Positions 38,504 through 48,313 of a stretch of DNA of 64,000 nt are shown piece by piece. The stretch's first letter is position 1. Every line of letters starts with the position of its first letter. The position numbers were made by a program, and so were the translations under genes. The stretch is taken from the NCBI GenBank assembly GCA_944392805.1, contig CALXXZ010000007.1:1-64000 (forward strand). The letters run 5' to 3'. Source of the DNA: an uncultured Clostridia bacterium. GTDB taxonomy: Bacteria > Bacillota > Clostridia > TANB77 > CAG-508. The notes beneath the pieces were generated by a model that was given only the letters and a program-made list of their open reading frames with translations, did not search any database and had not been told where the DNA came from.

Positions 38504-38509
38504 AATAAG

Positions 38510-38545
38510 AAATAGTTTTGTTTAGTAAACAAGGCTATTTTTTTA
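38510..38545 (+). terminator. Intrinsic terminator
   Basis: AAATAG/CTATTT and GTTTA/TAAAC stems form one interrupted hairpin with a TTTTTTT tail. It separates the peptidase operon from the ABC-exporter operon. Confidence 0.8.
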
Positions 38546-38568
38546 TATAATTAAAAACCCAAAAACAA

Positions 38569-38597
38569 TTGACAAATAAGTGAAAAATATATAAAAT
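38569..38597 (+). promoter_or_regulatory. Promoter for the polysaccharide export/assembly operon
   Basis: TTGACA (38569-38574) and TAAAAT (38592-38597) with a 17-base spacer. I see no further clear terminator until about 61 kb, so it may drive a transcript of more than 20 kb. Confidence 0.75.
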
Positions 38598-38633
38598 ATA
38601 TGTGACTTTTAAACAAAAAAATAGGAGAGAAAA

Positions 38634-39425
38634 ATGGAATTTATAAAAACAATAATAAAAAACAAAAAATTAATATGGCAATTAGGAAGAAATGACTTCA
38701 AAAACAGATTTGCAAATACAAGCTTAGGAGCAATATGGGGATTTTTGCAACCATTTGTATTTATGATAACATATGCGATAGTATTTCAATTTATATTAAA
38801 AACAGGAAGTAGTGGACAATATCCATATGCAGTATGGTTTTTTCCAGGAATGGCAATGTGGCAATGGATGAATGACAGTATATTAACAGCAAGTAATTCA
38901 ATAAGAACATACAGTTATCTAGTAAAAAAAGTAGTATTTCCAGTAGATATAATACCAACAATATCAATAGTAGCATCAAGTTTTGTAGGACTATTTTTAA
39001 TAGCACTAGCAGTAATAATATGTTTAGTATATGGATATTTGCCAAATGTATTAACATTAATATATGTAATAATAGCAGCATATTGCTTTATAATAGCATT
39101 CACAAGATTCACATCAGCAGTAACAACAGTAGTACCTGACTTTGGAAACTTATTAGGAATATTAATGCAACTATTTTTCTGGTTCACACCAGTAATTTGG
39201 AATTTAAACATGCTTGCAGAACATGAAACAATATTAACAGTAATGAAATGTACACCATTTACATATTTAATAACATCATTTAGACAAGTATTCATGTCAG
39301 AAGATATAATATTTGCAAATCATGGAATGTTCACAATAGCATTCTGGGTAATAACAATATTAATGTTTGTATGGGGAAACTCTGTATTCAAAAGAACCAA
39401 AAAAGACTTTGCAGATGTATTATAA
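38634..39425 (+). CDS. wzm: Polysaccharide ABC transporter permease (Wzm/TagG type)
   Basis: The 263-aa ABC-2-type permease has six membrane segments. The N terminus has the amphipathic RNDFKNRFANTSLGAIWGFL element typical of Wzm/TagG, and WFFPGMAMWQWMNDSI and FWFTPVIWNLNML loops. With the next gene it exports lipid-linked polymer across the membrane. GGAGAG precedes the ATG. Confidence 0.95.
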   Translation: MEFIKTIIKNKKLIWQLGRNDFKNRFANTSLGAIWGFLQPFVFMITYAIVFQFILKTGSSGQYPYAVWFFPGMAMWQWMNDSILTASNSIRTYSYLVKKVVFPVDIIPTISIVASSFVGLFLIALAVIICLVYGYLPNVLTLIYVIIAAYCFIIAFTRFTSAVTTVVPDFGNLLGILMQLFFWFTPVIWNLNMLAEHETILTVMKCTPFTYLITSFRQVFMSEDIIFANHGMFTIAFWVITILMFVWGNSVFKRTKKDFADVL

Positions 39426-39440
39426 AAATGGAGGAAAATA

Positions 39441-40739
39441 ATGAGTAAAAATAACCAAGAAGAGAATGTAGTAGAAATTAAAGACTTAGTAAAAAAATAT
39501 AAAATGTATAACAGAAAAAAAGATAGGTTAGTAGAAACTATATTCCCAAAAATAAATAGGCATAAAGATTTTACTGCAATTGACCATTTGGATTTAACAA
39601 TAAAAAAAGGAGAAGTACTAGGAATATTAGGAAAAAATGGAGCAGGAAAATCAACATTATTAAAAATGATAACAGGAGTTGTAGTACCAACATCAGGAAC
39701 TCTAGAAATAAAAGGAAAAATAAGTTCATTACTAGAATTAGGAGCAGCATTTAATTCAGAATTAACAGGAGAGGAAAATATATATCAACATGGGCAAGTA
39801 ATGGGATTAACACAAGAAGAAATAGAAAACACTAAACAACAAGTAATAGATTTTGCAGATATAGGGGACCATTTATATCAACCAGTTAAAACATATTCAT
39901 CAGGAATGTTTGCAAGACTAGCTTTTGCTTGTGCAATAAATGTAGATCCAGATATTTTAATAGTAGATGAAGTATTATCAGTAGGAGATATGGCGTTCCA
40001 ATTAAAATGTTTCAAAAAATTCCAAGAATTTAAAGAAAAAGGAAAAACAATATTATTTGTAACACATAGTGTAGCAGATATATTGAAAAATTGTACAAGA
40101 GTAATAATACTAGAAAATGGCTCAAAAACTTTTGAGGGAGAAGTAAAAGAAGGTGTAGAACTATACAAAAAAATAATAACAGGAAATGCACCAAAAAAAG
40201 GAGCAACACAAGCAAAAGACTTTGTAAAAAATGAAGAAAAAGATACATGGAAATCTCATTTTAATGAAAACCCAAATATAATTGAATATGGAAACTTAAA
40301 AGCAGAAGTAATAGATTATGGAATATTTGATGAAAATCACAATTTCTTAAACATAATAGATAATGAAAAACCAGTAATACTAAAATCTAAAATAAAATTT
40401 AATGAAGAAGTAGATAATCCAATTTTTACAATGACAATAAAAGATTTTAATGGAATAGAAGTAGCTGGAACAAATACAATGATAGAAAAAATATATCCAG
40501 GAAAATTCAAAAAAGGTGATGTAGTAGAAGTTGAATTTAATCAAAAATTACCACTTGCGCCAAATAAATATACTTTATCATTTAGCTGTACACATATAAA
40601 CGCAAATGGAGATTTAGAAGTATTAAACAGAAAATATGAAGCATTATTAATAGAAATAATATCAAATAAAGAATGTGTAGGACTAGCAAAATTAGATACA
40701 AAAATTACAATAAAAAAAGAGGAAAAAAATGAAAAGTAA
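39441..40739 (+). CDS. wzt: Polysaccharide ABC transporter ATPase with Wzt C-terminal domain
   Basis: The 432-aa protein has an ABC ATPase domain (Walker A GKNGAGKST, signature YSSGMFARLAFA, Walker B ILIVDEVLSVGD) and, after about residue 265, a beta-rich extension (PVILKSKIKFNEEV, FTMTIKDFNGIEVAG, KYTLSFSC). In Gram-negative O-antigen systems such a Wzt C-terminal domain recognises the capped non-reducing end of the finished chain. Its presence, with a possible capping enzyme encoded 3 kb downstream, suggests the same logic here. The 3' end overlaps the next gene by 11 bases. Confidence 0.94.
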   Translation: MSKNNQEENVVEIKDLVKKYKMYNRKKDRLVETIFPKINRHKDFTAIDHLDLTIKKGEVLGILGKNGAGKSTLLKMITGVVVPTSGTLEIKGKISSLLELGAAFNSELTGEENIYQHGQVMGLTQEEIENTKQQVIDFADIGDHLYQPVKTYSSGMFARLAFACAINVDPDILIVDEVLSVGDMAFQLKCFKKFQEFKEKGKTILFVTHSVADILKNCTRVIILENGSKTFEGEVKEGVELYKKIITGNAPKKGATQAKDFVKNEEKDTWKSHFNENPNIIEYGNLKAEVIDYGIFDENHNFLNIIDNEKPVILKSKIKFNEEVDNPIFTMTIKDFNGIEVAGTNTMIEKIYPGKFKKGDVVEVEFNQKLPLAPNKYTLSFSCTHINANGDLEVLNRKYEALLIEIISNKECVGLAKLDTKITIKKEEKNEK

Positions 40740-41595
40740 AATAATGATATCTTTGCTAACAATATTAATAATAGTAGTAATAATATTATTAATCAAGACA
40801 ACACAAATTGAATTAACACAAATTTCTGCAAGAAGTAATGATAGTATGATGAGTTATATAATTAGAACAAGTGACAATAAAACTATTGTAATAGATGGAG
40901 GATTAAAGATAGAAGTAGAAACATTAAAACAATATATTCAAGAATATGGAAACAAAGTAGATTATTGGTTTATAACTCATCCGCATAAAGACCATGTGGG
41001 AGCATTTATAGATATAGTAGAAAATACTGATATTGAAATAAAAAATATATATTATAGTGCAAACACACAAGAGTGGTATAATACAAATGAACCTAAAAGA
41101 GCAAATGAAGCAGAAGAATTTTATAAAACTTTACAAAATGAAAGAATCAAATCAGTAATAAAAACACCACAAATCGGTGATGTAATAAAAATAGGCAAAA
41201 ATATTAATGTAGAAATACTACAAACTGCAAGCCCAGAAATCACACAAAATGCAATGAATAATTCAAGCATGGTATTTAAGATACATGTAAATGATAAATC
41301 TATATTAATATTAGGAGATGTAGGAACAGAAGCATCAGAAAAACTGATAAATAAATATGGAAAAAATTTAAAAAGTGATATAGTACAGATGTCACATCAT
41401 GGACAATCAGGTGCAAATGAAGAACTATATAAATTAGTAAATCCAGAAATTTGTTTATGGCCATGTCCACAATGGCTATGGGATAATGAACCAGGAACAC
41501 TAAAAACTTTAGAAACAAGAAAATGGATAGAAAATCTAGGAGTAAAAACAAACTATGTGGCAAAAGATGGAGACATAACAATAACTGTAAAATAA
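40729..41595 (+). CDS. Membrane-anchored MBL-fold hydrolase (ComEC C-domain-like)
   Basis: The 288-aa protein has one N-terminal membrane segment (about 5-24) and a metallo-beta-lactamase domain: IVIDGG, the metal motif THPHKDHVGA, ILGDVG and MSHHGQSGA. It is related to the ComEC hydrolase domain and to the remnant at 212-1019, but here the gene is intact and embedded in glycan genes, overlapping wzt. The domain would face outside the cell. It could be a phosphodiesterase acting on glycan or wall phosphates; substrate unknown. Confidence 0.8.
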   Translation: MKSKIMISLLTILIIVVIILLIKTTQIELTQISARSNDSMMSYIIRTSDNKTIVIDGGLKIEVETLKQYIQEYGNKVDYWFITHPHKDHVGAFIDIVENTDIEIKNIYYSANTQEWYNTNEPKRANEAEEFYKTLQNERIKSVIKTPQIGDVIKIGKNINVEILQTASPEITQNAMNNSSMVFKIHVNDKSILILGDVGTEASEKLINKYGKNLKSDIVQMSHHGQSGANEELYKLVNPEICLWPCPQWLWDNEPGTLKTLETRKWIENLGVKTNYVAKDGDITITVK

Positions 41596-41606
41596 AGAGG
41601 TAAAGT

Positions 41607-42587
41607 ATGGAACAGATAGATATATTACTTGCAACATATAATGGCGAAAAATATCTAAAAGAACAGATTGATAGTATATTAAATCAGACATATACAAACT
41701 TTAGACTAATCATATCAGATGACTGTTCAAGAGATGCAACTAGAGAAATATTAAAACAATATAATGATAAAAGAATAATAACATATTTTCAGGAAAACAA
41801 TTTAGGATATGTAAAAAATTTTGAATTTTTATTATCAAAAGTTGAAAATCCAATATATATGTTATCAGACCAAGATGATTATTGGTTACCAACAAAAGTA
41901 GAACATACATATAACAAGTTAAAAGAAACTAATGCAGATTTAGTATTTACAGACTTAGAAGTAGTAAATGAAAAACTTGAACAGATATACCCATCATTTA
42001 ATGATTATATGTTACTATCAAGAAAAATAAAAAAGTATAATGATTATAGATTACAATATTTATATAATTGTGTAACAGGTTGTACACTAATGGCAAAAAA
42101 TAAATATTTTGAATATATATTACCTTTACCAACAGATTCGAAATATGTAATACATGATACATGGATAGCATGTGTTATGGCAAATAAAGGAAAAGTTGAA
42201 TATTTAGATGAAAAAACTATAAAATATAGACAACATGGGAATAATCAAGTAGGAACTGATAAAATATCACATAAATTTACTAAATTAGAAGATGTAAGAA
42301 ATTTATTTATAGAAGTAAAATTAGGACTATTTAAAACATATGTAAAACATGACAAAATATTTACAGATGAACTAAAAGAACAAAATAAAAAAGCATTAGA
42401 ATATTTTGAAATGTTACAGACTAAAAAATACTTAAATTTTAAAGGTTGGACAATATTTCATAAATTATATAAAACTGAAAAATTCAGTTATTATATAGAA
42501 AATTTTATGATATTAAACTTACCACTAATTACAAACATACCATTTAAAATTAGACATCTAATATTAAAATTATTAGGAAAAAGATAG
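41607..42587 (+). CDS. GT2 glycosyltransferase (rhamnosyltransferase-like)
   Basis: The 326-aa GT-A enzyme has DILLATYNGEKYLKEQIDS, SDDCSRDATREIL, LSDQDDYWLPTKVE and IHDTWIACVMANKG. It shares layout and many residues with the gene at 33820, including the C-terminal helical region after about 230. It stands between the MBL hydrolase and the WbdD-like gene, with AGAGGT upstream. Confidence 0.9.
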   Translation: MEQIDILLATYNGEKYLKEQIDSILNQTYTNFRLIISDDCSRDATREILKQYNDKRIITYFQENNLGYVKNFEFLLSKVENPIYMLSDQDDYWLPTKVEHTYNKLKETNADLVFTDLEVVNEKLEQIYPSFNDYMLLSRKIKKYNDYRLQYLYNCVTGCTLMAKNKYFEYILPLPTDSKYVIHDTWIACVMANKGKVEYLDEKTIKYRQHGNNQVGTDKISHKFTKLEDVRNLFIEVKLGLFKTYVKHDKIFTDELKEQNKKALEYFEMLQTKKYLNFKGWTIFHKLYKTEKFSYYIENFMILNLPLITNIPFKIRHLILKLLGKR

Positions 42588-42592
42588 AAGGG

Positions 42593-44248
42593 ATGAAAAT
42601 GATAGATTATAATAAAGATATATATGGTGATTATGAAAAAGACATAAAAAACTATATAGAAAAATATAAACCAGAACAATATGAAAAAATAATTGAAAAA
42701 GACACCAGAACAAATATAGTAAATATATTTTCAGAAATGAGAACTAATATTATAAAATGGTATCCTTTTGAGCCTAATAAAAAAATATTAGAAATTGGAG
42801 CAAACTATGGAGAAATAACACAAGAATTAGTAAAAATCACACCAGAAGTAACTTCTGTAGAATTTACAAAAGAAAAAATAGAATGTATACAAAAAAGAAT
42901 AAAAGAAAATATAAAATTAATTTTATGTGAAAATTTAAAACAATTAAACTTACCAGAAAAATATGATTATATAATAATAATAGGAACAGGAGAATATGCA
43001 AAAAAGCTAGGATTTAAAAATTTAAAAGAGATGTTAGAATGGTCATATATGCAATTATCAGAAGAAGGAAAAATGTTAGTTGCAATAGACAATAAATTTG
43101 GAGTAAAATATCTAGCAGGCTCAACAAGAAATAATAAAGAAGTACCTTTTGCAAATTATAAAAACTATATTGAAAAAGATTATAAAATGTATGGAAAAAC
43201 AGAATTAGAGAATATGCTAAAACAATTTCCAAAATATAAGTTTTATTATCCTGTACCAAATTATAATTTGACAAACATGATTTATACTGATGAGTACTTG
43301 CCAAAAAGAAGCAGATATAATATATATTATAGAGAAGATGAAGAAATACTATTTAATGAAACAGATTTTATGGAATATGCTATAAAAAATTCAAAATTTG
43401 ACTTTTTTACAAATAGTTACCTTATAGAAATTTCAAAAACTAATACATCAGATGTTTGGTATGTAAATTTTAGTAATATGAGGAAAAAACAGTATAAAAT
43501 AATAACAAAAATCACATCAGAAAAAGTAACTAAAGAAGCATATGGAGAAGATGGAAAAAAACATATAGAGAACATTCAAAAAAATATAGAAAAATTAGAA
43601 CAATTAGGATATACTACATGTGAAAAATTTCAAGATGGTAAAATATTAAGCCAATATATAAATAAGCCTACAATGGACGAATATTTAGCACAGCTATTAG
43701 AACAAGATAAAAAAGAAGAATTTATACAAGAATTGGACAAGTGGTATAAACAATTAAAAGAAGGTTTTATAGACTTAGTATTTCAAAATGTATTTTATGA
43801 TGGAAGTGAATATATTGTATTTGACCAAGAATGGTATGAAAAAAACGCACCAATTGAACAGATAATGTATAGGTCAATAAAAAGTTTATTTTTCCAACAT
43901 AATTATTTAGAAAATAAGATAGACGTAAATGAGTTATATAAAAGATTTAATATACAAGATAAAATAGAACGATTTGAAAAACAAGAAAATAAATTACAAG
44001 ACCAGATTGTAGATTCGCAAATACTGAAATTTTATTCAGAAAAATGGAATGCAATGACAAGTATAGAAGATATAAAAATGAAATATCAAAAACAATTAGA
44101 GCAAGCATATTTGCAAAACCAGCAATTATACAATGAAAAAGAAAAAATATTAGAAGAAAACAAAAGATTAGAAAATGAAATTAAAGTTTTAAAAAATAGT
44201 AGATTTTATAAATGGACAAAGTTTTTAAGGAGAAAGAATAATGGATAA
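42593..44248 (+). CDS. WbdD-like methyltransferase-kinase with C-terminal coiled coil
   Basis: The 551-aa protein has three parts. Residues about 50-185 form a class I SAM methyltransferase (motif I ILEIGANYGE, E67). Residues about 310-445 resemble an aminoglycoside/choline-kinase-like fold: catalytic-loop pattern D394-LVFQ-N399 (HxDxxxxN type) and metal motif FDQEW with D411. Residues about 460-545 are a long Glu/Lys/Gln coiled coil ending in a basic tail. This order, methyltransferase-kinase-coiled coil, is that of E. coli WbdD, which caps O-antigen chains with methyl phosphate and measures their length. Start ATG 42593 or 42599. The kinase assignment is from motif inspection only. Confidence 0.68.
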   Translation: MKMIDYNKDIYGDYEKDIKNYIEKYKPEQYEKIIEKDTRTNIVNIFSEMRTNIIKWYPFEPNKKILEIGANYGEITQELVKITPEVTSVEFTKEKIECIQKRIKENIKLILCENLKQLNLPEKYDYIIIIGTGEYAKKLGFKNLKEMLEWSYMQLSEEGKMLVAIDNKFGVKYLAGSTRNNKEVPFANYKNYIEKDYKMYGKTELENMLKQFPKYKFYYPVPNYNLTNMIYTDEYLPKRSRYNIYYREDEEILFNETDFMEYAIKNSKFDFFTNSYLIEISKTNTSDVWYVNFSNMRKKQYKIITKITSEKVTKEAYGEDGKKHIENIQKNIEKLEQLGYTTCEKFQDGKILSQYINKPTMDEYLAQLLEQDKKEEFIQELDKWYKQLKEGFIDLVFQNVFYDGSEYIVFDQEWYEKNAPIEQIMYRSIKSLFFQHNYLENKIDVNELYKRFNIQDKIERFEKQENKLQDQIVDSQILKFYSEKWNAMTSIEDIKMKYQKQLEQAYLQNQQLYNEKEKILEENKRLENEIKVLKNSRFYKWTKFLRRKNNG

Positions 44249-46199
44249 ATTAATAACAGTAATAATACCATGTTACAATATAGAAAAATATATAGAAAGA
44301 TGTATAGAATCAATAGAAAAACAGACATATAAAAATATTGAAATAATTGCAGTAGATGATGGATCAAAAGATAATACTGTATCAATATTAGAAAAATTAC
44401 AAAATAAATATTCTAATCTAAAAGTTTTCAAAAATGATAAAAATAAAGGTGCAGCTTATGCAAGAAACTTAGCAATAAGAAAGGCTAAAGGAGAATTTAT
44501 AGGATTTATAGATTCTGATGACTACATTGTAGAAGACTATTATGAAAAACTTATGCAAAAAGCACAAGAAGAAGATGCTGATTTAGTAGCAACAGATATA
44601 GAGATAACATATGAAAAAAATGCACACCCAGCAATACTTTCAAAAGCTTGTATAGGAGAAGTTAACAAGTTCAATTTAGTAAATAATGGACTTGCTGCTT
44701 CACCATGTAATAAAATATTTAAAAAAGAGTTACTAAAAAAATATCCGTTTTTGGAAGGAAAAATTAATGAAGATGTTGCATCAATATTACCTGCAATAAT
44801 AAATGCTAAAAAAGTAGCATATGTAGATGGGATTAAATATTTCTATATGCAAAGAGAAAATTCAGTACAAAATGAAGAAGTATCAATAAAAAGGCTAGAA
44901 ATGTTTGATTCTATTGCAACATGTTTTCAAAGAATTGAATATGACAAAAAATATATAGATGCAATATTATATCAACAAGTATTATTATTGTATTTAGTAG
45001 TAATTCCAAAACAAAAAAACTACAAAAAAAGACAAAAATTATTAACTAGATTTATGGAAAAACAAAAAAAATATGAACTATATAAAAATCCATATATCAA
45101 ACAATTTATAAAAGAGCAACCAAAACAAGAAAGAAAATTTTATAAAGATATGGTATCATGCTTAAAAAGAGCAAATGCAACACTTGCAAATGAAACTATT
45201 GAATATAGATATGGAATGGACAAAACAAAAGAAAAACTAAAAGATATTATCAGAAAGATTACAAAAAGAACAGTAATAAGAAGATATATCGAAATAAAAG
45301 ACCTAGAAAAATTAGCTAAAAAACAAGCTAAGAAAAAAGAAGATATAAAAGTTTCAGTAGTAATACCAAATTACAATTACGAAAACTTCATGTTACCTCG
45401 TATATATAGTATATTAGCACAAACAGAAAAAGTACATGAATTAATAATATTAGATGATTGTTCAAAAGATAATAGTAGAAATCTAATAGATCAGATAGTA
45501 GAAAGACTATCACCATATATAAAGATTCAAAAAGTATATAATGAAGAAAATTCAGGATGTGCATTTAAACAATGGAAAAAAGGATTTGCATTAGCTGAAG
45601 GAGATTATGTATGGATAGCTGAAGCGGACGATTGCTGTGACAAGACTCTATTAGAAAATATAATAAGACCAATTAAACAAAACAAAAATATATACATATC
45701 ATACGCAGATACAGCATTTATAAATGCGTGGGATAAAATAATATTACCAACAATAAAACCAGAAATAGATATAAGAAAAACTGGTCATTGGGATAGTGAC
45801 TTTGTAGATAATGGAATGGAAGAAATCAAAAATTATACATTTTTAAATTGTATAATTGCAAATGTATCATCATGTATAATCAAAAAAGATAATTATGACG
45901 ATATTTTTGAAAAAATAATTGAATATAAACAAGCAGGAGATTGGTTATTCTATGTAAGTGTAATGGCAAAAGGAGATATTGCATTTTGTAATAAACCATT
46001 AAATTATTACAGATTACATGGAAATAATGTAACAAGTGTAACTAAGAAACAAAAACACTTTGATGAAATTGTAAGAATTCACGGAGAAATAAGAAAAATG
46101 TTTGAAATGACAGAATGGCATGAGGAAGAAATTCAAAAAAGATATGAATTCTTAAAAAGAGTATGGAACTTAGGAGAAAAAGAGAATGAAAAAGATTAA
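44241..46199 (+). CDS. Tandem GT2 glycosyltransferase
   Basis: The 652-aa protein has two GT-A domains. Domain 1 (about 1-225) has TVIIPCYNIEKYIERCIESI, VDDGSKDNT and DSDDYIVEDYYEK. A basic helical linker (about 230-365) follows. Domain 2 (about 370-610) has SVVIPNYNYENFMLPRIYSI, LDDCSKDNSRNL, EADDCCDK and the WLFYVSVMAKG acceptor-side motif. Such double enzymes often add two residues of a repeat unit or polymerise. The start overlaps the preceding gene by 8 bases. Confidence 0.9.
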   Translation: MDKLITVIIPCYNIEKYIERCIESIEKQTYKNIEIIAVDDGSKDNTVSILEKLQNKYSNLKVFKNDKNKGAAYARNLAIRKAKGEFIGFIDSDDYIVEDYYEKLMQKAQEEDADLVATDIEITYEKNAHPAILSKACIGEVNKFNLVNNGLAASPCNKIFKKELLKKYPFLEGKINEDVASILPAIINAKKVAYVDGIKYFYMQRENSVQNEEVSIKRLEMFDSIATCFQRIEYDKKYIDAILYQQVLLLYLVVIPKQKNYKKRQKLLTRFMEKQKKYELYKNPYIKQFIKEQPKQERKFYKDMVSCLKRANATLANETIEYRYGMDKTKEKLKDIIRKITKRTVIRRYIEIKDLEKLAKKQAKKKEDIKVSVVIPNYNYENFMLPRIYSILAQTEKVHELIILDDCSKDNSRNLIDQIVERLSPYIKIQKVYNEENSGCAFKQWKKGFALAEGDYVWIAEADDCCDKTLLENIIRPIKQNKNIYISYADTAFINAWDKIILPTIKPEIDIRKTGHWDSDFVDNGMEEIKNYTFLNCIIANVSSCIIKKDNYDDIFEKIIEYKQAGDWLFYVSVMAKGDIAFCNKPLNYYRLHGNNVTSVTKKQKHFDEIVRIHGEIRKMFEMTEWHEEEIQKRYEFLKRVWNLGEKENEKD

Positions 46200-48294
46200 C
46201 TTATGCTTATTAATATTAATACTATTATTAACACAAGTAGTAATATGTGACAATTTAATATATTTCTTTAAAGCAAATTATATTATAGGAAACATAATAG
46301 CATTAATTATAAATGCAACAATTACAACACTATTAATAAAAAAGAAAAAAATAAAAGTTGAAACTAACTTTCATAAATTTGATTTAGTATTTTTAGCAAT
46401 AATAATTGTAATAATGGGATTAACAATAATATATCCAGATACATTTTGGGATACATATAGTTATCATTTATATTTACAAGAAAATCCATTTGCAGATAAA
46501 ATAAATGATGATTTCTTTCCAGGAAGAACATTAACATCATTTGTTTATCCTATTGCAGATAGAGTATTTTATATGTTTAGAGCATTACTAGGATTTAGAT
46601 TGGGAACTTTACCTGGATATTTTCTAATTGTTGTAATTTATTATCAAATCAAAAAATATTTAACAAAAATATTAGAAAATAAAATTGATGAAAAATATAT
46701 TTCACTACTATCAATTTTACCACTAGGTGTATTTATAATATTAGAGCAAATGGGAACATATTATATAGATAATTTTTCTGTTGCATTATTACTTGAAATT
46801 ATGTATGTAATATTTTTTGAAGGAAAAGATATTTTCAAAGAAAAAACTAGATTGTATATTTTAGCATATGTGGTAGGTTTGGCTGTATGTACCAAAATAA
46901 CAAATGCAATATATATTTTAGGACCATTGGTATATTTACTAGTGATAAATATAAAAGATATAAAAAATATCAAAATATATGATTATTTATTATTAGTTGT
47001 AACATTTGTGATACCATTATTACCATATGTACTAGATGCATTTATACAGACAGGAAGTCCAGTATTCCCATATTATAATGGAATATTCAAATCAGAATAT
47101 TTTATGCAAGAAAATTGGGTTGATGATAGATATGGACCAAAAAATATATTAGAATTTTTATTATGGCCATTGTATATTATAAAAAGACCTAGAAATGCTT
47201 ATGAAACAGGAAACACAGACTTAATGTTTGCAGTTGGATATATAATAGCTATAATTGGTATAATATATGAAGTTGTATATAAAAAACTAATAAAAAAACA
47301 ACAAATTAATAAAAAATTCTTAACATATTATATTGCACTAATGTATTTGTATTTAGTTTGGGCACAATTTATAATAGGTTATACAAGATATGCAGGAATA
47401 ATACCAATATTTGCAAGCATAGCATGTATTTATATATTAATAAATGCATTTAAAAATAGTAAATTAATAATAACTGTATTGATGTCAGCAATAATATGTG
47501 GAAGTTCATTTGCAGGATTATATAAATATGTAGTATATGGTAGAAGCGGAGGAAACTATATACAAATATTTTTCAATAATTCACAATCAGCAATAGCAAA
47601 CTGGAAACAAAATGTAAAGAAAACAGTATTATTAAAAGATAGAACAAATGAAAAATATGATATTGATGGAATTTGGGGAGTTTTAGCAGATGACAGTGGT
47701 GTAACATCATTACTTAATGTTGATGATAGACTAGTTGAATTACAAACAGGAACTAAAATGGGTAAAACTGAAAAAACTTATCAAATGTATTGGGATTTAA
47801 TACTAAATAATGAAATCTATATGCCAATATATGAATTTAAATTAAAAGATACATTAGATTACTTAAATAGATATCATTTCCAAATTACCGAAGTAGTAGA
47901 TACTCTTACAAATGTTAGCTTTTTAGATAATGCTGATTATATTTATATAGTAAAAGTAAAATATGATGAAAATGCACAAAATACTTTGGATATGTTAACA
48001 TATGATGAAAATGAATTAATTTTAACACCTGAGAATGGAAAAATAAGTTTTATAACTACAATGAATGGAAGACATTTAAATAAAGATATACAAAATACTA
48101 TTACAGTTAATATAGTAGCTTCTAAAGATGGACAAGAACAAATAATTGATACATTAAAATTAAAATCAGATGGAAAATCAATTAATTATGAGAAAAAACT
48201 AGATGGAATAGATTATGATACAATAAAAGTTAAATTAGTACCAGAAGAGTTAAAACTAAGCACACAAAATCATAGCATTACAATTTTTAAGTAG
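46186..48294 (+). CDS. Multi-pass membrane glycosyltransferase-like protein (GT-C type)
   Basis: The 702-aa protein has about 11 membrane segments in residues 1-450 and a C-terminal soluble domain (about 470-702) with beta-rich ends. Between the second and third clusters is an acidic outward loop (YPDTFWDTYSYHLYLQENPF) like the Asp-containing first loop of GT-C enzymes, which use polyprenyl-phosphate sugars outside the cell. It overlaps the tandem GT2 gene by 14 bases and precedes the GtrB-like gene that could make its donor. No named family recognised. Confidence 0.75.
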   Translation: MKKINLCLLILILLLTQVVICDNLIYFFKANYIIGNIIALIINATITTLLIKKKKIKVETNFHKFDLVFLAIIIVIMGLTIIYPDTFWDTYSYHLYLQENPFADKINDDFFPGRTLTSFVYPIADRVFYMFRALLGFRLGTLPGYFLIVVIYYQIKKYLTKILENKIDEKYISLLSILPLGVFIILEQMGTYYIDNFSVALLLEIMYVIFFEGKDIFKEKTRLYILAYVVGLAVCTKITNAIYILGPLVYLLVINIKDIKNIKIYDYLLLVVTFVIPLLPYVLDAFIQTGSPVFPYYNGIFKSEYFMQENWVDDRYGPKNILEFLLWPLYIIKRPRNAYETGNTDLMFAVGYIIAIIGIIYEVVYKKLIKKQQINKKFLTYYIALMYLYLVWAQFIIGYTRYAGIIPIFASIACIYILINAFKNSKLIITVLMSAIICGSSFAGLYKYVVYGRSGGNYIQIFFNNSQSAIANWKQNVKKTVLLKDRTNEKYDIDGIWGVLADDSGVTSLLNVDDRLVELQTGTKMGKTEKTYQMYWDLILNNEIYMPIYEFKLKDTLDYLNRYHFQITEVVDTLTNVSFLDNADYIYIVKVKYDENAQNTLDMLTYDENELILTPENGKISFITTMNGRHLNKDIQNTITVNIVASKDGQEQIIDTLKLKSDGKSINYEKKLDGIDYDTIKVKLVPEELKLSTQNHSITIFK

Positions 48295-48313
48295 ATTTAT
48301 TAAGGAGGAAAAA

